A stretch of DNA of 64,000 bases from JAPLST01 sp964397565 (GTDB lineage: Bacteria; Auribacterota; UBA3054; JAPLST01). The stretch's first letter is position 1, and each line of letters begins with the position of its first letter. Both the position numbers and the translations under genes were made by a program. This document shows positions 40,626-50,133 of this stretch, in pieces. Under the pieces are notes generated by a model. It did no database searches. It saw only the letters and a list, made by a program, of their open reading frames with translations, and was not told the DNA's origin. The stretch spans positions 11,109 through 75,108 of the forward strand of contig CAYNJC010000021.1 of NCBI GenBank assembly GCA_964397565.1, given 5' to 3'.

Positions 40626-42515
40626 TCAACCCTTCAGCCAGCGCGCGTGCCAGCGGTGCAGCACGAACAGATTCCATAGCGGCGCCGCGTGGCTGGCCGT
40701 ACCTTGCAGATGCTCCCGCAGCAGGCGCTCGCACAACTCGGGCGAGATCAAGCCGGCGGCTTGCACATTCGCGCGTGACAGCGTCTCGGAAAATTGTGCG
40801 CGCAATTTGTCGCGGATCCAGCGCTTGACCGGAATGCCGAACCCCCATTTTTTGCGGTGAATGAACGCGCGCGGATAATACTTCTCGGCCACGCGCTTCA
40901 GCAAGTGTTTCGTCCGCATGGTCGGCACATGCAGGCGTGACGGCATGCGCGCGGCTAATTCGATCACGTCGGTGTCCATGAACGGTTCACGCACTTCGAG
41001 CGAGGCCAGCATGCTGGCGCGATCGACTTTGACATTAAAATCATCCTGCATCAGCAGCGTGAAGTCGAGGTGCATCGTCCGGCTGACAATATCGTCCGGG
41101 CCGCAATAGTCGGCGTCGCGCTGCAACACCGGCGCCAGCGCGGCTGCATCCACGGGCGCGCCCAGCAGCTCCTGAAATTGTTCCGGCAGGAAGGGTGAAA
41201 CCCAGAATTGATTACGCAAGGCCGGATGTTCATCAAGCGAGTGGAAAAACGCGCCGACTTTGCCCTGGCCAAGCAAGACACTGCCATCCGGTGACGGCAA
41301 CATTCGCAACGGCTTTTCCAGCAGCCAGGTGCGCAGGCCGCGCGGCATGCGCGCCAGCAGCGCCGCCCAGCGCTGCGCGAAATATTTCGGATAGCCGCCA
41401 AAGACTTCGTCGCCGCCGTCGCCCGCTAGCGCCACGGTCACGTGCTGGCGCGTCAAAGACGAGACCACATGCGTCGGAATGATCGAGGAATCGGCCATCG
41501 GCTCGTCCATGTTGTCGAGCACGCGGTCGAGCACGTCGAGCATGCCGTCCACGCTCAAATGGAATTCGTGATGATCGGTGCCCATCAGCTTGGCGGCCCA
41601 GCGCGACCAGTGCGATTCGTCATAGGCACGATCATCGAACACAACGCTGAAGGTTTTTACCGCCTTGGGCGGCATCAGTTGGCACATCTGCGCGACGATC
41701 AAACTCGAATCGACGCCGCCGCTGAGAAAGACGCCCAGCGGCACATCGGCTTCGAGCCGGCGCTGCACGGCCGTGCGCAGCGTGGCATCCACGCGCGCGA
41801 TCCATTCGCGTTCCGGCGCGCGCTCGGGCGGATTCGCAAACGTGTGCGTCCAATAGCGCCGCGGCGGCTGGGCCACGCCGTCGTCAATCACCATATAGTG
41901 CGCTTCCTCGAGTTTCTTGACGCCGCGCAGGATCGAGCGCGGCGTCCAGACGCACGAGAACAGCAGGTATTGCTGCAACGCGAGCGGGTCAATTTCGCGC
42001 GCAAGGCCGGGATATTGCAGCACCGCTTTCAGTTCCGAGCCAAAGACAAACGCGTTGGCTGCATCGGCATAATACAACGGCTTCTTGCCCGCCCGATCAC
42101 GCGCCAAGACAAGCCGCCGGCGCGGCGCATCATATATGGCAATGGCGAACATGCCGTGCAATTTGGCAAAGCACTCAAGGCCAAACTGCTCGTAGGCATG
42201 CACGATGACTTCGGTGTCAGACTTGGTGTAGAAGCGGTGGCCGGCGGCGCGCAGTTGCGCGCGCAGCGCGTGGAAATCATAAATCTCGCCGTTGAACACA
42301 ACCCAGACGGTCTGATCCTCATTGCGGATTGGCTGATGCCCGCTGGTCAAGTCGATGATTGACAGGCGCCGCATGGCCAGGCCGACGTTGTCGTGTAAGT
42401 ACGTGCCGGCGTCGTCCGGCCCGCGATGCACCATGGTGTTGTTCATCGCCGTCAGCGTCGCCAGCGGGTCGGCCAGCGCGCCGCGCCGATCAAGAAAGCC
42501 GCAGATGCCGCACAT
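40626..42515 (-). CDS. asnB: Asparagine synthase (glutamine-hydrolysing)
   Basis: The 629-residue AsnB-family enzyme transfers ammonia from glutamine to aspartate. The N-terminal nucleophile Cys2 (MCGICGFLDRRG), HRGPDDAGTYLHDNVGLAMR, RLSIIDLTSGHQPIRNEDQT and VVFNGEIYDFHALRAQLRAA define the class II amidotransferase domain. LGVFLSGGVDSSLIVAQM is the PP-loop of the synthetase domain, and LALAGDGGDEVFGGYPKYFA is typical. This length and C-terminal REPFMDTDVIELAARMPSRL are common in AsnB enzymes of exopolysaccharide clusters with exosortase. A role in surface-polymer modification is therefore possible, and a GT2 gene lies next to it. GAGG precedes the ATG. Confidence 0.94.
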   Translation of the reverse strand: MCGICGFLDRRGALADPLATLTAMNNTMVHRGPDDAGTYLHDNVGLAMRRLSIIDLTSGHQPIRNEDQTVWVVFNGEIYDFHALRAQLRAAGHRFYTKSDTEVIVHAYEQFGLECFAKLHGMFAIAIYDAPRRRLVLARDRAGKKPLYYADAANAFVFGSELKAVLQYPGLAREIDPLALQQYLLFSCVWTPRSILRGVKKLEEAHYMVIDDGVAQPPRRYWTHTFANPPERAPEREWIARVDATLRTAVQRRLEADVPLGVFLSGGVDSSLIVAQMCQLMPPKAVKTFSVVFDDRAYDESHWSRWAAKLMGTDHHEFHLSVDGMLDVLDRVLDNMDEPMADSSIIPTHVVSSLTRQHVTVALAGDGGDEVFGGYPKYFAQRWAALLARMPRGLRTWLLEKPLRMLPSPDGSVLLGQGKVGAFFHSLDEHPALRNQFWVSPFLPEQFQELLGAPVDAAALAPVLQRDADYCGPDDIVSRTMHLDFTLLMQDDFNVKVDRASMLASLEVREPFMDTDVIELAARMPSRLHVPTMRTKHLLKRVAEKYYPRAFIHRKKWGFGIPVKRWIRDKLRAQFSETLSRANVQAAGLISPELCERLLREHLQGTASHAAPLWNLFVLHRWHARWLKG

Positions 42516-42541
42516 AATACCTCGAGAGCTTCATGGTTAGT

Positions 42542-42547
42542 ATTATA
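42542..42547 (-). promoter_or_regulatory. -10 element upstream of asnB
   Basis: On the minus strand TATAAT lies 27 bp before the ATG at 42515. A weak -35 (AAAACA) is found at the right distance. Confidence 0.45.
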
Positions 42548-43097
42548 CTGAAAACCCGCTGTTCTGTTTTGTTTTCAGTTTGCAGTTTGCAGTTTTCGGT
42601 TATCGCTTGACGCAGCCTTCCGCACGCCGCGTGGAGAACAATCGTCCGCAACGACGGATTTCGACATCTCTTGTTCGATATTCGTCATTTGCCTCATGCT
42701 GTGGGCGCGGCGCTCTGATCCGCGAATGAATTCAACGTCGCAGAGCGACGTTCCTACAGCTCGGACTTACTTCATCATTCAATATTCCTTGTTCAAGATT
42801 CGACGGTTGATGCATGCGGTGACCGCGTCGCTGCAATCTCCCTGCAGCGGCTGCGCCGTACCACCAACGGCGGTAGGAGTACCCCGGCTTGGCGGGGGGA
42901 GGGATTTTCTCTCGGCTGACATGGCAGGCACGCAGGCAAAATCCCCCTGCCCCCTTTTAAAAAGGGGGACGGCAGCGCGAGTCGCCGGAACCGGGGTGGC
43001 GCAATGCCCGCCGTACTTCGTCATTCGGCATTCCTTGTTCAAGATTCGATATTCCCCAGATCCGGCGGTGGTGCTGCGTGTGCTTGCGGCAACATTG
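42548..43097. repeat. Repeat-rich intergenic region without a gene
   Basis: It contains 7-bp units (GTTTGCA, about 42568-42590), two copies of ATTCCTTGTTCAAGATTCGA (about 42785 and 43030) and several hairpins. One hairpin is CCCCCTGCCCCCTTTTAAAA followed by AGGGGGA near 42950. I find no coding frame with supporting features. Confidence 0.55.
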
Positions 43098-43205
43098 AGA
43101 CCCCCACGATCCCGCCGTTGACGGGATCGTGGGTGAATGAGATTGAGTGAAAAGGCGTGCCGGCGTTCTTTTCTCAATCTCTGCTTCCACCGAGGCAAGC
43201 TCGGT
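43098..43205 (+). repeat. 109-bp double-hairpin unit, single copy
   Basis: The unit begins GACCCCCACGATCCCGCC, pairs to GGGATCGTGGG, runs through TGAATGAGATTGAG and TTCTCAATCTC, and ends in CCACCGAGGCAAGCTCGGTGG. The same plan occurs in tandem at 44245-44512 and in reverse near 45885-45945. Confidence 0.75.
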
Positions 43206-43288
43206 GGGGAGCTACAAATATACCACCGCCGGATCTGGGTATTCCCGCCCGCTTGCCTGTTGGCGCGCGAATCGCTATACTACTGGCC

Positions 43289-44236
43289 ATGACAACCACG
43301 GTGCCTATGCGTGTCTCGGTCGCGGTCATCACCGCCAATCGCAGCGAGTTGCTGAGCGCCTGCCTGCGCTCGTTGCAGGCCGGCACGTATCCGCTCCACG
43401 AAATCCTGGTGTACGACAATGGCTCGACCGACGACACCGCCGCGCGCCTGGCCGCCGAATTCCCCACCGCGCGCCACATCCGGCACAAACGCAATATGGG
43501 GCTTTCATATTGTCACAACCGCGCCATGCACGAGTTCAGCGGCGATTGTGTTTTTCTGGTGGACGATGACAACGAAGCCGCGCCCGACATGCTCGAGCAA
43601 ATCGTGCGGCACCTGTATGCGCCGGGCCACGAGCGCATCGGCATTGTCGGCCCGGTTATCAAAGATTTCTATGCCAAGGAAAATGTAGTGCTGACGGGCG
43701 GCGCCACCAGTTTGTGGACCGGCCGCAATCTGCTGAGCACCAAGTGCCTGGCCGATGCGCCGGCGATCATGCCAAGTCTGCGCGCGCCTAATTCAACGCT
43801 GATACGGCGCGAGGTCATTGACGAAATCGGCTATATGGATGAGCTGTTATTTTCAACTTCGGCGGACGAAGACTACATCCGGCGCATGGCTGCGCGCGGC
43901 TGGCACTGTGAATTCGTGCGTGACGCCGTTATTTATCACAAAGCCAAACCGTCCGACACCTATGCCCGCCAAGTCGGTCTGACCAATCCGGCGCGGGCAT
44001 ACATTCTGGCGCGCAATCGCACGATTCTCATCCGGCGCTACGGTCGTTGGTATCAGTTGCTGGCATTTTTATGCGTGGGGCAATGGCTGTGGCATGCCTT
44101 TTATCTGTATGTGCTCGTGCTGCGCTCGCCCGATGCGTGCATGCGGCGCGCCTATCTGCGCGGGATCCGCGACGCCTGGCGCTATTGCATGACCGGCGCG
44201 CTGCCGCCGCTCGACGCCGTGCTGGCGCTGTTGTGA
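43289..44236 (+). CDS. Family 2 glycosyltransferase
   Basis: The 315-residue GT-A enzyme has VSVAVITANRSELLSACLRS at the N-terminus. The nucleotide-binding strand DNGSTDDTAARLAAEF, RNMGLSYCHNRAMHEFSGDC and the D-x-D motif LVDDDNEAAPDML follow. The acceptor region is FSTSADEDYIRRMAARGWHC (ED catalytic motif), and YILARNRTILIRRY comes before one hydrophobic helix (LLAFLCVGQWLWHAFYLYVL) that can associate with the membrane. It probably adds sugar to a surface polysaccharide or lipid carrier. ATG 43289 is used; ATG 43307 is an alternative. The 109-bp repeat unit ends about 80 bp upstream and resumes right after the stop. Confidence 0.9.
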   Translation: MTTTVPMRVSVAVITANRSELLSACLRSLQAGTYPLHEILVYDNGSTDDTAARLAAEFPTARHIRHKRNMGLSYCHNRAMHEFSGDCVFLVDDDNEAAPDMLEQIVRHLYAPGHERIGIVGPVIKDFYAKENVVLTGGATSLWTGRNLLSTKCLADAPAIMPSLRAPNSTLIRREVIDEIGYMDELLFSTSADEDYIRRMAARGWHCEFVRDAVIYHKAKPSDTYARQVGLTNPARAYILARNRTILIRRYGRWYQLLAFLCVGQWLWHAFYLYVLVLRSPDACMRRAYLRGIRDAWRYCMTGALPPLDAVLALL

Positions 44237-44244
44237 TTTTTTTG

Positions 44245-44512
44245 CAGACCCCCACGGCCTTGCGCCGTGGGTGAATGAGATTGGGCGAACGCCGTGTGCC
44301 GGCTATTCTCAATCTTGCCTTCCACCGGCACAAGGCCGGTGGGGAGGCAAACACAGACCCCCACGGCCTTGCGCCGTGGGTGAATGAGATTGGGCGAACA
44401 CCACGTGCCGGCTATTCTCAATCTTGCCTTCCACCGGCACAAGGCCGGTGGGGAGGCAAACGCAGACCAGCACGGCTTTGCGCCGTGGGGGTTACTCAAA
44501 CAAGGCTGCTGC
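44245..44512 (+). repeat. Tandem 109-bp double-hairpin repeat (2.4 units)
   Basis: Units begin with CAGACC at 44245, 44354 and 44463, an exact 109-bp period. Each holds the hairpin CCCACGGCCTTGCGCCGTGGG, a GAGATTGGGC/CTCAATCTTG pairing and the hairpin CCACCGGCACAAGGCCGGTGG. The third unit is truncated near 44500. The first two differ at only a few positions, so the duplication is recent. Confidence 0.9.
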
Positions 44513-45589
44513 TCAGCGCGTAAAGCCCCACTCCAGCAGCGCTTTGACAAAATCATCGCGCACGCGCTTGTGCTTGACGCCAATCACGACCGCGATCAGG
44601 CGCTGGCCATTGCGGGTGGCCGTCACGGTCACGGAAAAACCGGCCCGGCTGTAATAGCCCGTCTTCAGCCCGTCCACGCCGCGCACACTTTGCACCAGCC
44701 GATTGTGATTGACCAAGTTGAATGTGCCGTTGCGAAACGTATCGGTCCAGGTGCCGGCCCATTGCATTAACACGCGATGCTTTAAGGCCTCGCGCGCCAG
44801 CAAGGCCATATCCAGCGCGGTGCTGACATTGTTGGCGCCGCCGCGACCCGGCAAGCCGTGCGGATTGTAGTAGCGCGTGTGCTGCATGCCCAGTGCTCGT
44901 GCGCGCGCATTCATCAATTGCACAAACGCGCGCTCCGAGCCCGCCACCGTCTCGGCAATCGCATAGGCCGCGTCGTTCGCGCTGACAATCATCAAGGCCT
45001 TCAGCAATTCCGCCAAGGTAAATGCCTCGCCGTGTTTCAGATACACCTGACTGCCGCCAATCAGGGCCGCACTGCGCGAGATCTTGACGGTATGATTGAG
45101 CGACAAGGCCTTGCGCTGCACGGCTTCGAGCGCCAGGACCGCGGTCATCACCTTGGTCATCGAGGCGATTTCGCGCGGGCTGCGCGCATTTTTTGACCAG
45201 AGCACGCGGCCGGACGTCGCATTGATCAAAATCCCGGCTGGGATGAGCGCCACGTTTTTGAGCGCAATATCGTTGCCGTTGCGCGCGCCGTCATACGACC
45301 AGACGCGCGCAAAGCCATCCCGCCCGGCCAATTGCTGCACGACCGGCGCCGGCAAGAGCTGGGGTACCGGCGGCGCCAGCGGCGCGGCCGCCGGCACGCG
45401 CAATCTGCGTTCCTGCTGGGGAAACGCGGTCGGCGTATACGGCAGATTGGTGAACAGCAGCACCGGCGGTTGCAGGGCTGCTGGCGGCGGCACGGGCGTG
45501 CGCTCCTCAAGCAAAAGCCACGCGCAGATGGCGATCACCGCCATCCCGAAGATCAGGAGCATGCCATGAAGTAATTTGTGGGCCAGCAT
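44513..45589 (-). CDS. D-alanyl-D-alanine carboxypeptidase (PBP5/6-like)
   Basis: The 358-residue protein has an N-terminal membrane segment (LLHGMLLIFGMAVIAICAWL), a Pro/Ala-rich linker (about 30-85) and the low-molecular-weight penicillin-binding domain. Catalytic motifs are S143-M-T-K146 in ASMTKVMTAVLALE, S203-A-N205 in IVSANDAAYAIAETV and K-T-G in GVDGLKTGYYSRAGFSVTVT. A C-terminal membrane anchor helix typical of PBP5 is absent, so anchoring is by the N-terminus. It trims the terminal D-Ala of peptidoglycan stem peptides. Its own promoter is just upstream. The 3' end is next to the 109-bp repeat tandem. Confidence 0.92.
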   Translation of the reverse strand: MLAHKLLHGMLLIFGMAVIAICAWLLLEERTPVPPPAALQPPVLLFTNLPYTPTAFPQQERRLRVPAAAPLAPPVPQLLPAPVVQQLAGRDGFARVWSYDGARNGNDIALKNVALIPAGILINATSGRVLWSKNARSPREIASMTKVMTAVLALEAVQRKALSLNHTVKISRSAALIGGSQVYLKHGEAFTLAELLKALMIVSANDAAYAIAETVAGSERAFVQLMNARARALGMQHTRYYNPHGLPGRGGANNVSTALDMALLAREALKHRVLMQWAGTWTDTFRNGTFNLVNHNRLVQSVRGVDGLKTGYYSRAGFSVTVTATRNGQRLIAVVIGVKHKRVRDDFVKALLEWGFTR

Positions 45590-45619
45590 TGTAATGCGCG
45601 TGTCAAAGGGGCGCGCGTC

Positions 45620-45648
45620 ATTATAGTGGAAGTTGCCGTGCGCGTCAA
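45620..45648 (-). promoter_or_regulatory. Promoter of the D,D-carboxypeptidase gene
   Basis: On the minus strand TTGACG (45643-45648), 17 bp and TATAAT (45620-45625) lie 31 bp before the ATG at 45589. Confidence 0.7.
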
Positions 45649-46048
45649 ATCACAAATACTTTCACCAATTCTTTGGCCGCGAAAGAATTGAGAATGCTGG
45701 TGCTTCAATGTGGGAGCCGCCTCCGTGCGGCGATTCTGCTGCAGCGGGGCATGGAAGCCCCTCCCATCCCGCCGTTGGCGGGATCGCCGCCGTTGGCGGG
45801 ACTGGCTGGTGCCTTAGCTGACCCAAGGCCAGCAGCAACAATCCGGCAGCTGCGGCAAGAAAGAGAAATGAGGAGGAAGGCCGGCGCGTTTTTACTCAAT
45901 CTCATTCACCCACGATCCCGCCGCCGGCGGGACCGTGGGGGTCTGGCAGAAAGTGAATGATGAGTGTCCAGCACGCAGCATGTAGCACTTGATATGATCT
46001 TGTTCTGCATTCATCATTCATCATTCATCATTTCCGCAGAGAGAGATT
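45649..46048. repeat. Repeat-rich intergenic region without a gene
   Basis: It contains GTGGGAGCCGCCTCCGTGCG (about 45708; reverse copy near 55830-55850), CCCGCCGTTGGCGGGA palindromes, a reverse partial copy of the 109-bp unit (45885-45945) and a 7-bp array TTCATCA (about 46003-46030). No gene is supported. Confidence 0.6.
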
Positions 46049-49000
46049 TCAGAACGCCAGGGCCTCGTGCGCGTCGCGCGCCAAGGTGACGGTACGCTGC
46101 ATGTTGGTGTGGACCTCACCTGCTTGGCCAAAAAGGTATAGCCGATAAGCACCCTCCGGCAAATTACTCACCTCCAGCGTGTCGGTGTTCTCCTTGCCGA
46201 CGTGGGCAATGCCGACGCTCGCGTCGGCAAGGTTCAGCTCAAAACTTGCGTTCCACGTGGCGACAAATGGAAACGTGATGGTGAGTGTTGCCGTGCCACT
46301 GACGAACGCAATCGTGTTCTGATCGCCGGCGGCCAGAGTGACGGGGCAGACCACCTTTTTCTCCGAGCACACGGCCACATACGCGCCGGGCATGGCCTGG
46401 ACTGAAAACGCGCCGTTGCGCACGTTGCACGAAAAATAGCGGTTGTGCTCGCCGCGCAGGTTGAGGTAGCCTGCCGCCAACGGCTGGCCATCCAGCGTGA
46501 CCGTGCCGGCCACACGCTCCAGCGCCAGCAGCTTGACGCGCAACTCGCGCGTGCCGGCCTCGATCACAAACGGCTCGGCAAAATAGCGCTCATTGTCGGC
46601 GTACAAGAAAACATTGTCGTACTGGCCCAGGCGCAGGTAGTCTTCAACAGTGCCCTGCTCGTCCGTCGTTGCATTGCCAATGTGCGACACCTGCATGCCG
46701 GCTGCTGGCGTGCCGTCCGCCATGACAAAGGTCAGGCGCACCAGCGTGGCATTGGTCATCAGCAGCACGACATCTGGCACATCCACGACAGCAGTGGCGT
46801 CGAGGGCGATCCAGTCGCTGCGGGCCGAGCCGGACTGGCCACTCTTGTAGGCCGTCACTTGATATGCGCCGGTCGGCAAGCGTGTAAATTCGTAGCGACC
46901 GTCCTGTGCGTCCGTTTGTGCGCCGATCTGCTCCGGACGCGTGCCGGCGCGCAGCAGCTCGACCTGGGCGCCCAACGGCTGCGTGTGCTCATTGACGACG
47001 CGCCCGCGCAGCGTGCCCGCCGTGGCGCTGACAATCAGATCGCCGACATCACACTGGCCCTGCGCATCGAGGCAGAATGCTGTCTGCGCCGGCGCATAGT
47101 CGCCGATAAAAGCATAGACCACACCGGCGGTGGTGCCTTGTTGCTCCACCGGCAGGCTGAAGCGCCCATCATCGGCACTGAACGCGCGTTTGTTGTACAT
47201 ACCGAGCGCGACGGCGAAATTCGTCGCCGGCGCATCCGGGCGCTCCAGGCACACGCGCCCGCACACGGCACGCGACGGCGGCAGGCGCCACACAATCGGC
47301 GCGGTGCTGACTGTCACATTGGTCGCATAGCCCGTCTCATTGAAATAAGCGCCCAAGCGGACCACGCCGCCGGTGGCATCGCCCGCGTCGGCAAACTCAA
47401 AAAACCCGAGATGGTCCGTGCGGGCATTACCCAACGAGCGCCGCGTGGTCTCCTGGTACGCATACATCTGCGCATCAACCTGAGGTTCGTCGTCGCTGTC
47501 GTACAGGTAGCCACACATGCCCTGCTCATTGGTGCCGGCGGCGGTCAGGACGACAAAGTTCGTGGCCGTGCTGGTCACGCGCAGATCATTGGTTTCCGCC
47601 TTCAATCCTTCCTTGCTGGTTGCCTGCAAAGTAATGAAGGCAGCCTCTTCCCGCGCAAACCAATCCGGCAGACATTGCCAGCCATCGGCATCGGCTTCCG
47701 CTTGGATGGAGCCACTGGCCCCACCGCCATTCTCGTCGCCAGACCTGCACTGCACGCCTAATTGATATTCACGCACGGGCATGTTCTGCTGATCCAAAAA
47801 TTTGACCAACACAATCGGTGTGCCCCGCACCGTCAAGTCACATTGACTGACCGTACCTACGCTCGTGCGAATCGCTGCCGCACGCCGCTCGGGCCGTAGC
47901 AAGCGGCAGCGCTGGCCGTACACATCCACCCGGTACACTTGCGGCGCGGCGACATTGGAGATGATATATGCGCCTTGGGCATCGCTGGGCACACGTGTGG
48001 AATACTGATACGTCATTTGTTCTTCCCAGAATTCGTTCTCGCTGCCAAAGGCCACCGAGGCACGCCGGCGATTGAACTGCTGCGCGGCCTGCACACTCAC
48101 ATAGACGCCCGACACGGGCGTGCCGTCCTCATAGCGCACCGTGCCGGCAATTTGCGCCGCCTCGCGCAAGAGCAGCGTCAGCACCTGCCCGCGATAGGTG
48201 CGCTGCACATAGCGTTGTACGCCGGCGTAATTCTCGTGCGCGACGGCTATTCTGCCGAAAAACCGCTCGTCATCCGGTACGCGCAGGGCAAAGACGCCGG
48301 CGACATCGGTCGTCGCGCAGAGCGGGCCTTCGTTCCAGTTTACAATGGCATTCAGCACGGGCTCCTTCGTGCGCTCGATCAGCACCTTGCCATTGATCGT
48401 GCGGAAGCGCTGCGCGCGAAACGTCAGATCGAGGATGGTGCCTTCGGCATCCACCAGCAGATTCGTGCGAATGGGCTGGGCCTGCTCGCACGTCGCGCGC
48501 AGGCGGTAGAAATTCGGCAGAAACGTGGCGCAGACATATGCACCGTCGGCGGCCGTGGTCACTGTTTCATTGACCACGCCGGCGCCGCGCGGCAGGGCAT
48601 ACAGCTCGCCCGGTTCGCCGTTCAATTGGAACGTGCCGGCCGGCGTGCCGTCGTCACGCAGCGCGCGGCCATGCACCAGCACGCCTTCGAATAACGTGAC
48701 CGGCACGACTTTATCCTGCCCGTCGCGCGTGTCAAACAGGGCGGAAAACGAGCGCGCGCAGCGCGGCGATGTCACTTCCAGGCGCAACCCCGTCAGCCCG
48801 CGCTGAATCGGCGGCAGGACGATGGCCGGCCCGGTCGCGTCCAGCACGCGCGCGGCACTGACGTGATCCAAGTCCGCATTGTTGTCCGGCTTGATGCGCA
48901 CGGTCAGATTGCTGAGCAGGGCCGGATGCGCGGCTTTGATCTGCGCGGTAATGACCACTCCCGTATTCAGCAGCGTCAGAGCAAGCGCTAACGGCGCGGC

Positions 49001-49408
49001 GGTCTTCGGCAGGTTACTGATGTTCGTGGCAACAATGGCATAGGGTGGCTTGATCGCGCTGACGCGGAATGCGGTGTACTGCAGCGGCACCAGCAGTGTT
49101 GTGCGACCATCCGTGTCGCAACGCGCCGACCACCAGATTGAACTCGGACTATTATTTTCAATCCAAATCTGCGCATCGGCGGCGGGCGTGGTGTGCTCGA
49201 AGACCGTGACGTGCACCGGGCGCATGTTCGTCGGCACGTCCTGCATCGGCATGCAAACCGGCGCGACCGGTGCGACTGGCGCGAGGTCAGGCGCTCTCTG
49301 CGGCGCCGCAACAGGTAGCACGGGCTGGGCGGGCGGCACGGCCTTGCGCCCACAACCCGCCACAAGCATGCTCATGGCTATCGTACAACCAACAATCCAA
49401 ATCCGCAT
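46049..49408 (-). CDS. Large lipoprotein with multiple carboxypeptidase-regulatory-like domains
   Basis: The 1119-residue protein starts at ATG 49408 behind GAGGG. It has a lipobox SMLVAGC and a Pro/Ala-rich spacer to about residue 60. It then consists of many beta-sandwich modules of the CarboxypepD_reg/Cna-B-like type. Recognisable units include GTVRYEDGTPVSGVYVSVQA, YLYDSDDEPQVDAQMYAYQE, TLRGRVVNEHTQPLGAQVEL, DAQDGRYEFTRLPTGAYQVT and AGTVTLDGQPLAAGYLNLRG. It should form a long outer-membrane-anchored rod. The final module ends LEVSNLPEGAYRLYLFG. The 807-residue lipoprotein at 61387-63810 has the same plan. Its function is unknown and may be adhesive or structural. Confidence 0.85.
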   Translation of the reverse strand: MRIWIVGCTIAMSMLVAGCGRKAVPPAQPVLPVAAPQRAPDLAPVAPVAPVCMPMQDVPTNMRPVHVTVFEHTTPAADAQIWIENNSPSSIWWSARCDTDGRTTLLVPLQYTAFRVSAIKPPYAIVATNISNLPKTAAPLALALTLLNTGVVITAQIKAAHPALLSNLTVRIKPDNNADLDHVSAARVLDATGPAIVLPPIQRGLTGLRLEVTSPRCARSFSALFDTRDGQDKVVPVTLFEGVLVHGRALRDDGTPAGTFQLNGEPGELYALPRGAGVVNETVTTAADGAYVCATFLPNFYRLRATCEQAQPIRTNLLVDAEGTILDLTFRAQRFRTINGKVLIERTKEPVLNAIVNWNEGPLCATTDVAGVFALRVPDDERFFGRIAVAHENYAGVQRYVQRTYRGQVLTLLLREAAQIAGTVRYEDGTPVSGVYVSVQAAQQFNRRRASVAFGSENEFWEEQMTYQYSTRVPSDAQGAYIISNVAAPQVYRVDVYGQRCRLLRPERRAAAIRTSVGTVSQCDLTVRGTPIVLVKFLDQQNMPVREYQLGVQCRSGDENGGGASGSIQAEADADGWQCLPDWFAREEAAFITLQATSKEGLKAETNDLRVTSTATNFVVLTAAGTNEQGMCGYLYDSDDEPQVDAQMYAYQETTRRSLGNARTDHLGFFEFADAGDATGGVVRLGAYFNETGYATNVTVSTAPIVWRLPPSRAVCGRVCLERPDAPATNFAVALGMYNKRAFSADDGRFSLPVEQQGTTAGVVYAFIGDYAPAQTAFCLDAQGQCDVGDLIVSATAGTLRGRVVNEHTQPLGAQVELLRAGTRPEQIGAQTDAQDGRYEFTRLPTGAYQVTAYKSGQSGSARSDWIALDATAVVDVPDVVLLMTNATLVRLTFVMADGTPAAGMQVSHIGNATTDEQGTVEDYLRLGQYDNVFLYADNERYFAEPFVIEAGTRELRVKLLALERVAGTVTLDGQPLAAGYLNLRGEHNRYFSCNVRNGAFSVQAMPGAYVAVCSEKKVVCPVTLAAGDQNTIAFVSGTATLTITFPFVATWNASFELNLADASVGIAHVGKENTDTLEVSNLPEGAYRLYLFGQAGEVHTNMQRTVTLARDAHEALAF

Positions 49409-50068
49409 TGCACCCTCGCTGGTTCCAAACATTAGCATCACATTATACAATATTTCACTGCGGCAAAGGGTTCAGGGTTCAGGGTTCAGGGTTCAGGGCA
49501 GAGGCAGAAAGATTTGCCACGAAGGCATCCACGCCGCAGGGCGGGACTAGCAGACGCCAGCCAAGACACGAAGAAGCGCCAGCATCAAAAACAACATTTT
49601 GGGTTGTCAAGGCGCGATCACATTGTTAAGCAGCCAATGGCTGCGCTTGGCCAATCACCGGTGCTGCGATTTCTTCGTGCCCTCTAAATTCTCGCGCAGC
49701 GCGATAATGTACAAAGCGGCCAAAGACCGCATAACAGCATGGCTGTGTTTGCTGTCTGCGCGCAAGAGTATTGGTGCCCCAAGGGGGCAGGGCATACTAG
49801 CCCAGGGCAACGCCCTGGGTAGTAGCACAGCCCGTGCATTCCCGCCCCGTCGGGGCGGGGGCAATCAAGGTGGTGTGACGTAGAAACGCCCAGCCTACCT
49901 GCGCCCCTTCAGGGCGCACTGATGCTCCCGCTCATTTCCCAAGGCGATGCCCTGGGCTGGTATACTCCGCGCCGTTGGCGCGGCAGCCGCAGTCACGCAC
50001 GGCTAACGCAACGCGGCTTTCAGCGCGAGGCGCCGGAACTGCGGGGAGGCAGAGCCGCGCGGGGTGCG
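49409..50068. repeat. Hairpin- and repeat-rich intergenic region without a gene
   Basis: In order: a 7-bp array TTCAGGG (about 49470-49500); GATTTGCCACGAAGGC and AAGACACGAAGAAG fragments seen in other spacers; a hairpin CCCAGGGCAACGCCCTGGG (49802-49820); CCGCCCCGTCGGGGCGG (49843-49859); GCGCCCCTTCAGGGCGC (49902-49918). Copy B of the 100-bp repeat follows (49943-50044). No coding sequence is supported. Confidence 0.65.
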
Positions 50069-50097
50069 TTGTGGCAAAGCGGCAAGTTGTGTATAAT
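50069..50097 (+). promoter_or_regulatory. Promoter of rnfC
   Basis: TTGTGG (50069-50074), a 17-bp spacer and TATAAT (50092-50097) lie 36 bp before the ATG at 50134. No clear Shine-Dalgarno sequence is seen in the short leader. Confidence 0.6.
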
Positions 50098-50133
50098 ATC
50101 TCTGATTTTGTAACACCAACTGCAATTATATTC

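Noticed and set aside
44222..44243. T-run after the glycosyltransferase stop as a rho-independent terminator
   Set aside because: The T-run precedes the hairpins of the 109-bp repeat instead of following a stem, so the order is wrong for a plus-strand terminator.
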